Source: RAM1 sp041905405 (lineage in GTDB: Bacteria > Pseudomonadota > Gammaproteobacteria > Burkholderiales > Burkholderiaceae_C). Taken from it: a stretch of DNA of 64,000 nt. The position numbers were made by a program, and so were the translations under genes. The DNA lies in the NCBI GenBank assembly GCA_041905405.1, contig JAYRLC010000010.1, forward strand, positions 43,642-107,641, in the 5' to 3' direction. The notes under the pieces are model-generated. The model searched no databases and was not told the DNA's origin. It saw only the letters and a program-made list of their open reading frames with translations. Of this stretch, positions 57,801 through 64,000 are shown in pieces; positions within the stretch are counted from its first letter, which is position 1, and the number at the start of each line of letters is the position of its first letter.

Positions 57801-58353
57801 GGAGATCGGCTTCCAGCTCTACAACGAAATGCTGGCCGAGGCCGTGCGCAGCCTGAAGGAAGGCAAGGAACCCGACTTGCTCAGCCCGCTGTCCGTCACG
57901 ACCGACATCAACCTGCACGCGCCCGCCCTGCTGCCCGATGACTACTGCGGCGACGTGCACTTGCGCCTGAGCTTCTACAAGAAGCTGGCCACAGCCAAAA
58001 ACCCCGACCAGATAGACGCCCTGCTGGAAGAGATCGTGGACCGCTTCGGCAAGCTGCCGCCGCAGGCGCAGACGCTGATCGACGTGCACCGCCTGCGCGT
58101 GCTGGCGCGGCCCTATGGCGTGGTCAAGGTGGACGCGGCGCCCGGTGTCATCAACATCACGTTCAAGGCCAACCCGCCCGTGGACCCCATGCGCATCATC
58201 GACCTGGTGCAGAAGAACCGCCACATCAAGCTCGCCGGCAACGAGAAGCTGCGCATCGAGCGCGAGCTGAAAGAACCCAAGGACCGGGCGCAGATGGTGC
58301 GCGACGTGCTGCGCTCGCTGGGGCAGCCCAAAGCCCTGGAGGCCAATCCGTGA
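54892..58353 (+). CDS. mfd: transcription-repair coupling factor Mfd
   Basis: A 1153-residue ATP-dependent translocase that removes RNA polymerase stalled at DNA lesions and recruits UvrA. The UvrB-like N-terminal part (LFPDWETLPYDSFSPHQDLI, 20 residues) comes first. The RNA polymerase interaction domain follows (DPVVHSAHGIGRYLGL near residue 480), then the RecG-like helicase with Walker A CGDVGFGKTEVALR (about 630) and DEEH in LIIDEEHRFGVRHK (about 730). A TRCF C-terminal domain ends it. ATG 54892 gives the family-typical start (DLPKLTAGKRF). Its TGA overlaps the vapBC operator region. Confidence 0.97.
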   Translation: MDLPKLTAGKRFTLPRPAGSADALLLAQLATREKAAGKLTAIVTADATDAQRLIDELAFFAPDIRTALFPDWETLPYDSFSPHQDLISERLATLWRISQKDKDTGADVVLVPATTALYRVAPPSFLAGYTFHFKVKQKLDEAKLKGQLTLAGYSHVTQVVSPGEYAVRGGLIDLFPMGSPVPYRVDLFDDEIDSIRTFDPDSQRSLYPVPEVRLLPGREFPMDDAARAKFRSRWRELLDGDPTRSRIYKDMGNGVATAGIEYYLPLFFDQTATVFDYLGADATVVLHGDLEPAFQRFWQDTRDRYRLVQGDPDRPVLPPDALFLSMEQFYARSNEHAQLAIRPAIEDVADNAHFQKLGELSVVRGADDPLARLKAHVRNTQHRVLLLAESDGRRESLLDFVRASQLSPPAFDSLVEFQASDEKLGIATAALAAGFSWLEPGIDFVTETELFAAGPTTRRRKKQEQVSDVEALIKDLSELNVGDPVVHSAHGIGRYLGLINMDLGQGSSEFLHLEYADKAALYVPVSQLHLISRYTGVSADEAPLHKLGSGQWDKAKRKAAEQVRDSAAELLNIYARRAAREGHAFRYSPQDYETFATDFGFDETADQRAAIHAVIQDMISPQPMDRLVCGDVGFGKTEVALRAAFVAVTGGKQVAFLAPTTLLAEQHYQTLVDRFSKWPVKVAEVSRFRSGKEITASIKGIADGSVDIVVGTHKLLSESTKFKNLGLLIIDEEHRFGVRHKEAMKSLRAEVDVLTLTATPIPRTLGMALEGLRDLSVIATAPQRRLAIKTFVRNEGNGVIREAVLRELKRGGQVYFLHNEVETIENRRARLEEILPEARIAVAHGQMPERELERVMRDFVAQRYNLLLCSTIIETGIDVPTANTIVISRADKFGLAQLHQLRGRVGRSHHQAYAYLMVPDTEGLTKQAAQRLDAIQQMEELGSGFYLAMHDLEIRGAGEVLGENQSGNMLEIGFQLYNEMLAEAVRSLKEGKEPDLLSPLSVTTDINLHAPALLPDDYCGDVHLRLSFYKKLATAKNPDQIDALLEEIVDRFGKLPPQAQTLIDVHRLRVLARPYGVVKVDAAPGVINITFKANPPVDPMRIIDLVQKNRHIKLAGNEKLRIERELKEPKDRAQMVRDVLRSLGQPKALEANP

Positions 58354-58354
58354 C

Positions 58355-58370
58355 ATATGCCATTGCATAT
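58355..58370. promoter_or_regulatory. vapBC operator: ATATGC-CATT-GCATAT
   Basis: A perfect inverted repeat of ATATGC (58355-58360) and GCATAT (58365-58370) with a 4-bp spacer starts two bases after the mfd stop and 39 bp before the vapB ATG. VapBC pairs repress their own promoter through such dyads. TGCTAAC downstream may be part of the -10 region. Confidence 0.6.
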
Positions 58371-58408
58371 GCTAACCTTTGGTTTCATTCGTGTGCGGGG
58401 AGTGCTAC

Positions 58409-58741
58409 ATGAGCCAACACAAAGTCGAAGAACCCTCAATCCCCTATCTCGCCATGATCGAGCAGGCCCGCCATGTGCGCCTGTTCCGCAACGGCGCCAA
58501 CCAGGCCGTGCGCATTCCGCGTGAATTTGAGCTGCCAGGCCGGGAGGCCTTGATCCGCCGGGAAGGCAACCGGCTCATTCTGGAAGCGATCCCCGACCGG
58601 CCCAGGAAAGGAACGATCGCCGCGCTGGTTGCGGCCTTGGACGAGATGGCCAAGCTCGGTCCGATCGACGAGGAATTCCCCGATGTCGACGCCGGCCTGC
58701 TGCCGCTCGAGGATGTCGATTTCGGCGACGATTCCGCGTGA
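58409..58741 (+). CDS. vapB: VapB-type (AbrB-fold) antitoxin
   Basis: A 110-residue protein. The swapped-hairpin AbrB/SpoVT DNA-binding domain lies at about 33-75: VRLFRNGANQAVRIPREFEL (20 residues), then REALIRREGNRLILEAIPD. The acidic C-terminus (EEFPDVDAGLLPLEDVDFGD) is the usual toxin-binding tail. It should neutralise the PIN toxin encoded next to it and bind the dyad upstream. The ATG at 58409 follows GGGGAG. The stop overlaps the vapC GTG (GTGA). Confidence 0.88.
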   Translation: MSQHKVEEPSIPYLAMIEQARHVRLFRNGANQAVRIPREFELPGREALIRREGNRLILEAIPDRPRKGTIAALVAALDEMAKLGPIDEEFPDVDAGLLPLEDVDFGDDSA

Positions 58742-59190
58742 GGACCGCCGTGCTCTATCTGCTGGACACCAATATCATCTCCGACATGATGCGCAACCCG
58801 GCCGGCCGGGCCGCCCAGGGCGCCCGCAAGCGGGGACGCCTGGATGGCACCGTGGGCATCGTCACCAGCGTCGTCGTGCAGTGCGAACTGTTGTACGGAT
58901 TGCGCCGGGCCGGGTCCGCGCGGTGGCAACACCAGTACCGGGCCACGCTGGACAGCATGGACGTCCTGCCTCTGGACACCGATGCAGCCGCCGCCTACGC
59001 CAGCCTGCGCACCCAACTGGAGTCCGCCGGCACGCCTATCGGTCCCATGGACACGCTGATTGCCGCGCATGCGCTGGCACTGGATGCAACACTGGTGTCG
59101 GCCGACAGCGAGTTCGCCCGCGTCCCCGGCCTCAAACTCGAAAACTGGCTGCAACCGGCCGAACAATCCGCCTCATTTCCCTCCCCCTGA
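58738..59190 (+). CDS. vapC: VapC-type PIN-domain toxin (ribonuclease)
   Basis: A 150-residue PIN domain with the four acidic metal-binding residues: D10 (YLLDTNIIS), E50 (VVVQCELLYG), D105 (GPMDTLIAAHAL) and D123 (VSADSEF). VapC toxins cleave initiator tRNA or rRNA in a sequence-specific way. The GTG start overlaps the vapB stop (GTGA), the normal coupling that keeps antitoxin in excess. It sits between mfd and serB, so the pair is probably an insertion into backbone. Confidence 0.9.
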   Translation: MRTAVLYLLDTNIISDMMRNPAGRAAQGARKRGRLDGTVGIVTSVVVQCELLYGLRRAGSARWQHQYRATLDSMDVLPLDTDAAAAYASLRTQLESAGTPIGPMDTLIAAHALALDATLVSADSEFARVPGLKLENWLQPAEQSASFPSP

Positions 59191-59194
59191 AACC

Positions 59195-59917
59195 ATGACC
59201 GCCAACGAAATCTCCCCCGGCCTCGTCGTCCAGAATTTCACCCCGCCGCTCAGGCTCAGCGACTTCAAGCTGATTGCCTTTGACATGGACTCCACGCTCA
59301 TCAACATCGAGTGCGTGGACGAGATCGCCGACGTCGTGGGCCGCAAGGAAGAAGTCGCCGCCATCACCGAAGCCGCCATGCGCGGCGAGATCACCGACTA
59401 CAAGGACAGCCTGCGCCGGCGCGTGGCCCTGCTGCGCGGCGTGACGGTGGCCGACATGGAGCGGGTCTGCACCGAGCGGATGCAGCTGAACCCCGGCGCG
59501 CGTGCGCTGGTGGCCGCCTGCAAGGCCGCCGGGCTGAAGGTGCTGCTGGTCTCCGGCGGGTTCACGTTCTTCACGGACCGCGTGCGCGACATGCTGGGCA
59601 TCGACTACACCCGGTCCAATGTGCTGGAGATCGAGTCCGGCCCCAACTGCGGCCAGCTCACCGGCCGCATGGTGGACCAGGAATGGGGCGACATCTGCGA
59701 CGGCGACGAAAAGCGCCGCATGCTGCTGCAAACCTGCGAGCGCCTGGGCATCAGCCCGGCGCAGGCCATTGCCATGGGCGACGGCGCCAACGACCTGCCC
59801 ATGATGGGCGTGGCCGGCCTGTCCGTCGCCTACCAGGCCAAGCCCCGCGTGCGCGAGCAGGCCATGGTCGCCATCAACAGCGGCGGCCTGGACCGCCTTC
59901 TGGAAGTCCTGCGGTGA
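59195..59917 (+). CDS. serB: phosphoserine phosphatase SerB
   Basis: A 240-residue HAD-family phosphatase, the last step of serine synthesis. Motif I LIAFDMDSTLINIEC carries the catalytic D30 and D32, motif II is VLLVSGGFTFF, and motif III/IV is AIAMGDGANDLPMM. It lacks the N-terminal ACT domain of the larger E. coli form. The ATG at 59195 is chosen because upstream in-frame starts lie inside vapC. Confidence 0.95.
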   Translation: MTANEISPGLVVQNFTPPLRLSDFKLIAFDMDSTLINIECVDEIADVVGRKEEVAAITEAAMRGEITDYKDSLRRRVALLRGVTVADMERVCTERMQLNPGARALVAACKAAGLKVLLVSGGFTFFTDRVRDMLGIDYTRSNVLEIESGPNCGQLTGRMVDQEWGDICDGDEKRRMLLQTCERLGISPAQAIAMGDGANDLPMMGVAGLSVAYQAKPRVREQAMVAINSGGLDRLLEVLR

Positions 59918-59930
59918 TACCCTGAGCGCC

Positions 59931-61052
59931 ATGCAAGAGCCCAATCCGCTGCGTTCCGTCCAGATCGAATCGCGTGCTTTCGTGTGGCTGCTGGCCGCCG
60001 TCAGCGCCGCCTTTGCGCTGGTCATCTGGCCATTCATCGGCGCAGTGCTGTGGGCGCTGTTCATCGCCATCGTGTTCATGCCGCTGCAGCGGCGCCTGAA
60101 CAAGCGCTGGCCCGGGCGCCCCAACCGGGCCGCCTTGCTGACGCTGGCGGTGATCGTGCTGATCGTCATCATCCCCATGGTGTTTGTGTCGGCCTCGCTT
60201 GTGCAGCAGGCCAGCGGCATGTACGAGCGCATCAGCACTGGCGAGCTCAACGTGGGGATGTACTTCCAGCGCATGGTGGATGCCTTGCCGACGTGGCTGC
60301 ATGAGCTGATGGACCGCTTTGGCCTCGGCAACCTGGGCGCGCTGCAGCAGAAGCTGGTCGCCGCGCTGGCCCAACGCGGCCAGGCGCTGACCACACATGT
60401 GTTCTCCATCGGCCAGAACACCCTGGAGTTCGTGGTGAGCTTCTTCATCATGCTGTACCTGCTGTTCTTCCTGCTGCGCGACGGGCCGCAGCTGGCCGCG
60501 CAGATCGGCGCGGCGGTGCCGCTGAACCCGCAGCACCGCCGTCGGCTGTTCGGCAAGTTCGTGACCGTGGTGCGCGCCACGGTCAAGGGCAACATCCTGG
60601 TCGCCATGGTGCAGGGCGCGCTGGGCGGTATCGCCTTCGCAGTGCTGGGCATTCCCGGCGCGTTGCTGTGGGGTTCGGTCATGGCTTTCCTGTCGCTGCT
60701 GCCGGCCGTGGGCGCGGCGCTGGTGTGGGGGCCGGTGGCGGTCTATTTCCTGTCCACGGGCGCGCTGGTGCAAGCAGCAGGCCTGATCGCCTGGGGCGTC
60801 ATTGCCATCGGCCTGGTGGACAACGTGATGCGGCCTTTCCTGGTCGGCAAGGACACCAAGATGCCCGACTACCTGGTGCTGATCTCCACCGTGGGCGGCA
60901 TGGCGGTGTTCGGTATCAACGGCTTCGTGCTGGGCCCGGTCGTGGCCGCGATGTTCATCGCGGCCTGGGACATCTTCACCGCCGCCCGGCAGGAGCCGAC
61001 CATCGAAACGGCTGAACCGCCGGCACCGGACGAACCCGGCAGCTCAGGCTGA
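59931..61052 (+). CDS. AI-2E family transporter (UPF0118)
   Basis: A 373-residue membrane protein with an N-terminal pair of helices (AVSAAFALVIWPFIGAVLWA, 20 residues, and ALLTLAVIVLIVIIPMVFV), a periplasmic region, and a C-terminal helix group carrying LGIPGALLWGSVMAFLSLLP and the conserved PxxG stretch LVGKDTKMPDYLVLISTVGG (20 residues). Family members export AI-2 (TqsA) or act as Na+/H+ exchangers; the substrate here is unknown. It follows serB by 13 bp and overlaps the convergent kinase gene by 9 bp. Confidence 0.85.
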   Translation: MQEPNPLRSVQIESRAFVWLLAAVSAAFALVIWPFIGAVLWALFIAIVFMPLQRRLNKRWPGRPNRAALLTLAVIVLIVIIPMVFVSASLVQQASGMYERISTGELNVGMYFQRMVDALPTWLHELMDRFGLGNLGALQQKLVAALAQRGQALTTHVFSIGQNTLEFVVSFFIMLYLLFFLLRDGPQLAAQIGAAVPLNPQHRRRLFGKFVTVVRATVKGNILVAMVQGALGGIAFAVLGIPGALLWGSVMAFLSLLPAVGAALVWGPVAVYFLSTGALVQAAGLIAWGVIAIGLVDNVMRPFLVGKDTKMPDYLVLISTVGGMAVFGINGFVLGPVVAAMFIAAWDIFTAARQEPTIETAEPPAPDEPGSSG

Positions 61053-63767
61053 CGGCAGCCAGACGCTGAAGCAGGTGCCCTGCCCGCGGGCGCTGGTCAC
61101 GCTGATCCGTCCGCCGTGCTTGTCCACGGCGTTTTTCACGATCGCCAGGCCCAGCCCCGTGCCGGCGATGTCGCCGACGTTGCTGGCGCGGTGGAACGAG
61201 CTGAACAGGTGCGGCAGCTCTTCTTCGGGGATGCCGATGCCCTGGTCCGCCACCTCGAACTTCGCACCGCCGTCGCGCGCGTGAATGCTGAAGCGCACCG
61301 TGCCGCCGTCCGGCGAATACTTGAGCGCGTTGGACAGCAGATTGCCGAAGATGTGGCGCAGCAGCGCGTCGTCGTACCGTCCGCGGCGAAGTCCAGGGTC
61401 GAACTCTGTCACCACCTGGCTGGTCGCGTCCGGGTGCTGCGCGCGCGCCTCGTCGATGAACTTGCGTGCCAGCGGCACCAGGTCCACCTCGTGCGGGGTG
61501 AACTCCAGCATCTGCGCGTCCGCCTTGCCCAGCAGCAGCACACGGTCCATCATGCGCGACATGCGCTGCACGGCGGCCGAGATGCCGTCCAGCAATTCGG
61601 TCCGCTCGGTGGACGGCAGGCGGTCCCCATAGTCGCGCAGCAGCTCGCCAGCCGACAGGATGGCCGCCAGCGGAGTGCGGAATTCGTGGCTGGTCATGGC
61701 CACGAAGCGGCTGCGCAGCTCGTTCAGCGCCTTTTGCTGCTCCAGCGCCTCGCGGATCTCCTGCTCGGACTGCTTGCGCTCGGTGATGTCCAGAAAGGTC
61801 CAGATCACGCCCGAGTCCGGGTCGTTGGGCCGGATGCAGCTGCCGCCCATCTCCACCCAGAACAGCTCGCCGCCGCGCCGCCGCAACTGCCGTTCACAGG
61901 TGTAGGTGCCGTGCGCGATCAGCGCGGCGCGCGCCAGGCGGCCGAAATCCTCCCACGCCGCGGTGCTCAGGTGGATGTATTCGGACGTCTGGCCGATCAA
62001 GACCTGGCGCGGGTAGCCCAGCATCTGCGCGAATTTGTCGTTCACCCATTCGTGGCGGCGGTGCACCGACAGCACGATGCCCACCGTGGCGCTGTTCAGG
62101 ATGGCCTCGCGCTCGGACGACGTGCGCTGCAGCTGCGCCTGCAGCTCCTTGCGCTCGGTGATGTCCATGATGACCCAGACCGTACCCTGGCTCAGATCCG
62201 TCGGGCTCACGGCCTTGCCCGAGAGCGAAATCCAGATGCGCGTGCCGTCGTACTGCTGGACCTGAAGCTCCTTCTCGTACACCGCCCCCTTGCTGATCGC
62301 CCGCGCCACCTCGCCACCGACCTGCAGGTAATGCTCGCGCGACAGGTAGAACGGCTCCATCGACGTGAGCTTGTCGGCCGGGGCGCCAAAGATCTGCTGC
62401 ATGGCGTGATTGGCCCAGCGAAAGCGCCCGTCCGGCGTCAGGAACACGATACCCACGATGGAGTTTTCCAGAATGATTTCGCGTTCTTCCAGCAGTTGCC
62501 GGTAGCGCTCCTGCGACTCGCTGAGCGCCTCCACCAGCTTGTGCTCCGCGTCGATGCGAGCCTGCGCCTGTTCTTTCTCGCGCCTCACGACATTGATGCG
62601 GTCGCCCAGTGCGAACGACAGCAGCACCATCTCCACCGCCGAGCCGATCAGCAGCGAATTGGCCGTGACCAGCGTGGACGGCAGGATGCCCACGTTGTGC
62701 AGGAACAGCGCCATGACACCCGCCAGCAGCGCTGCCCAGGCCGCAAGGAAATACACGGCGCCCGGGTGCCGCCGGCGTACACCCTGCACACCCGCTGCGA
62801 TGACGACCGCCACGCTCACCGGCGACAGCACGGTGGTCATCCAGGTGGCCACGATATAGGGCAGCGCCATGGCCGCCACCAGCGAGGCCAGCCAGGCAGC
62901 AGCCAGCGCCTTGAGCATCCGGTCCAGCCACGGCATGGCCGCCGCCGTTCCGAGGAAGTGCCGGGCAAACAGGATGCCGAACACCGCTGCCGCCGAGTTG
63001 CCCACGTTGGGCGCGGCGTTGGTCCACCAGGTCCACTGGCCCCACAGGAACTGCAGGCCCAGCCCCGTCAGCGCGCACTGGGCCACCCCCAGGCTGGCGA
63101 CAAAGGCCACGTACAGCAGGAATGCGGTGTCGCGCACCGACAGGTACAGCAGCAGGTTGTACGCCAGCAGGCCCAGCAGCAGCCCGAAGTACAGGCTGAG
63201 CACCGAATACGTGATCTGGTCGCTGGCCGCGAGCGCGTCGGGCCGCCACAGGCGCAGCGGCGCCGACACGGGCCCCTGGGACGCCACGCGCAGGTACAGG
63301 GCATGGGCGTCCCCTGCCGGCAGGGCCACGCGCAGCACGTGGGTGCGGTGCGACGGGCCTTCGCGCGGGGAGACGGTGTCGCCCGACCGGCTGCCCACCC
63401 AGCCGCCCTGCCCGTCGGGCACGTACAGCTGCACGCTGTCCAGCGGCGGGTAAGCCACCTGCAGCAGCCAGTCGCGCGGCGCGCCGGCCGCCAGGCGCAG
63501 GTCCACACGCATCCAGATCGCGTCGGACGTGAGGCCGAAGTTGGTGGCCGTGGCGCTGTCGGCCACGGGCTGCAGCTGCTTTTGCCGCTCGGGTTGCAGG
63601 ACGTCCTGCAGCGTGAGCCCGCCGCTTTCGTCGTGCAGGGCGCTGACACCTTGCGACAGTGAATAGCTGCCGTCCTTGTCCAGCAAGACGGGGGTTTGCG
63701 CGTGCGCCAGCCCGAACGCTCCCCAAAGCAGGAACATGAGCAAGCAACGCGTCAGTTGGGTCCTCAT
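61044..63767 (-). CDS. 7TM-DISM/PAS sensor histidine kinase
   Basis: A 907-residue sensor. Signal peptide (to about residue 23), a 7TMR-DISM extracellular domain (WMRVDLRLAAGAPRDWLLQV, 20 residues; DSVQLYVPDGQGGW), seven membrane helices (about 190-395), a coiled coil, two PAS/PAC units (about 430-540 and 560-665, each closed by a DITERK motif), a HisKA domain with H692 in AMTSHEFRTPLAAILS and an ATPase domain (NLLSNALKYSPDGGTV, DQGIGIPEEELPHL, GTGLGLAIVKNAV). No receiver domain and no response regulator gene is adjacent, so it is an orphan here. ATG 63767 follows GCGAGAGAG. Confidence 0.93.
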   Translation of the reverse strand: MRTQLTRCLLMFLLWGAFGLAHAQTPVLLDKDGSYSLSQGVSALHDESGGLTLQDVLQPERQKQLQPVADSATATNFGLTSDAIWMRVDLRLAAGAPRDWLLQVAYPPLDSVQLYVPDGQGGWVGSRSGDTVSPREGPSHRTHVLRVALPAGDAHALYLRVASQGPVSAPLRLWRPDALAASDQITYSVLSLYFGLLLGLLAYNLLLYLSVRDTAFLLYVAFVASLGVAQCALTGLGLQFLWGQWTWWTNAAPNVGNSAAAVFGILFARHFLGTAAAMPWLDRMLKALAAAWLASLVAAMALPYIVATWMTTVLSPVSVAVVIAAGVQGVRRRHPGAVYFLAAWAALLAGVMALFLHNVGILPSTLVTANSLLIGSAVEMVLLSFALGDRINVVRREKEQAQARIDAEHKLVEALSESQERYRQLLEEREIILENSIVGIVFLTPDGRFRWANHAMQQIFGAPADKLTSMEPFYLSREHYLQVGGEVARAISKGAVYEKELQVQQYDGTRIWISLSGKAVSPTDLSQGTVWVIMDITERKELQAQLQRTSSEREAILNSATVGIVLSVHRRHEWVNDKFAQMLGYPRQVLIGQTSEYIHLSTAAWEDFGRLARAALIAHGTYTCERQLRRRGGELFWVEMGGSCIRPNDPDSGVIWTFLDITERKQSEQEIREALEQQKALNELRSRFVAMTSHEFRTPLAAILSAGELLRDYGDRLPSTERTELLDGISAAVQRMSRMMDRVLLLGKADAQMLEFTPHEVDLVPLARKFIDEARAQHPDATSQVVTEFDPGLRRGRYDDALLRHIFGNLLSNALKYSPDGGTVRFSIHARDGGAKFEVADQGIGIPEEELPHLFSSFHRASNVGDIAGTGLGLAIVKNAVDKHGGRISVTSARGQGTCFSVWLPSA

Positions 63768-63929
63768 GGGCTCTCTCGCTGCACCTCGCGGCAAAGCTGC
63801 GCCTGCGGGCACACCGCGCTGGGGGTTTCACTGTGACGGTCGCCTGCGGCGACTTCCCTGCGCTGCTCGCGGTTCGGTCGCACCGCAGAACTCGCTTGTA
63901 TTGTTCGTCTTGTTCGGGGTGTCCTGAAC

Positions 63930-63998
63930 AGGATGGGCGTATGCCGGGAACTCGCTTTGGCTTCAAGCCTGACGCGTAGATTGCGCAGCGCCCATCCT
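63930..63998. repeat. 10-bp inverted repeat framing 49 bp at the right edge
   Basis: AGGATGGGCG (63930-63939) and CGCCCATCCT (63989-63998) are perfect inverted arms. Nearby are a GTCGCC/GGCGAC hairpin (63839-63853) and GCGGT/ACCGC arms (63869-63886). No gene is visible in 63768-64000. This may be a dispersed intergenic repeat, a large terminator hairpin, or the edge of an element cut by the window. Confidence 0.55.
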
Positions 63999-64000
63999 TT

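Overview
This window looks like chromosomal backbone from a high-G+C betaproteobacterium, most likely Burkholderiales and probably Comamonadaceae. That placement is inference. It rests on the gene order (rpsB-tsf-pyrH-frr-uppS-cdsA-dxr-rseP-bamA-skp-lpxD-fabZ-lpxA-lpxB-rnhB; carA-carB-greA; yhbY/rlmE-ftsH-folP-glmM), on polyhydroxybutyrate genes (phaR, bdhA), and on the protein sequences. Coding density is very high. No stretch over 300 bases lacks a gene; the longest gaps are 63768-64000 (233 bases), 30648-30830 and 15517-15693. I saw no IS element, prophage, CRISPR array or rRNA.

Layout. 1-461: start of an acyl-ACP N-acyltransferase-like gene running off the left edge. 462-2588: compact arsenic operon (arsR-arsI-arsC-aquaporin) behind a palindromic operator and an apparently leaderless promoter. 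2553-4390: alpha/beta hydrolase and M14-type peptidase. 4601-11046: glmM, folP, ftsH, rlmE, yhbY, a DUF4149 membrane protein and greA. 11047-16473: carB, carA and a TrmH-family methyltransferase. 16470-30647: one long minus-strand run for lipid A, outer-membrane assembly, phospholipid and isoprenoid synthesis and translation factors.

30831-33439: amidase plus D-amino-acid dehydrogenase. 33426-35719: accessory island of five tightly packed minus-strand genes for small secreted or membrane proteins, headed by a ricin-like lectin with tandem IVAGGAGN repeats. Divergent from it, 35837-39194 carries a translationally coupled response regulator - lipase-like hydrolase - 7TM histidine kinase operon. 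39226-48379: nnr, an SDR, rnr, tRNA-Leu, rimO, phaR, tRNA-Val and relA. 48398-53604: a hydrolase, bdhA, a SIMPL protein, a small secreted protein and an OmpR/EnvZ-type pair. 53583-58353: ispF, ispD, mfd. 58409-59190: a VapBC toxin-antitoxin pair inserted next to mfd. 59195-63767: serB, an AI-2E-family transporter and a large 7TM/PAS histidine kinase.

How the genes work together. The 16-31 kb run couples protein synthesis factors (S2, EF-Ts, RRF) to envelope building: UMP kinase, undecaprenyl-PP and CDP-DAG synthesis, the MEP pathway, sigma-E proteolysis, BAM, Skp and lipid A. glmM and folP feed cell-wall and folate synthesis, and ftsH controls LpxC and membrane protein turnover in related bacteria. 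relA, phaR and bdhA are stringent-response and carbon-storage functions. The ars operon appears able to degrade methylarsenite (ArsI), reduce arsenate (ArsC) and release arsenite through a channel rather than a pump.

The least ordinary parts are the 33.4-39.2 kb divergent island (lectin-repeat cluster and three-gene signalling operon), the leaderless arsR promoter, and ribonuclease R, which has no standard start codon clear of the tRNA-Leu gene on the opposite strand.
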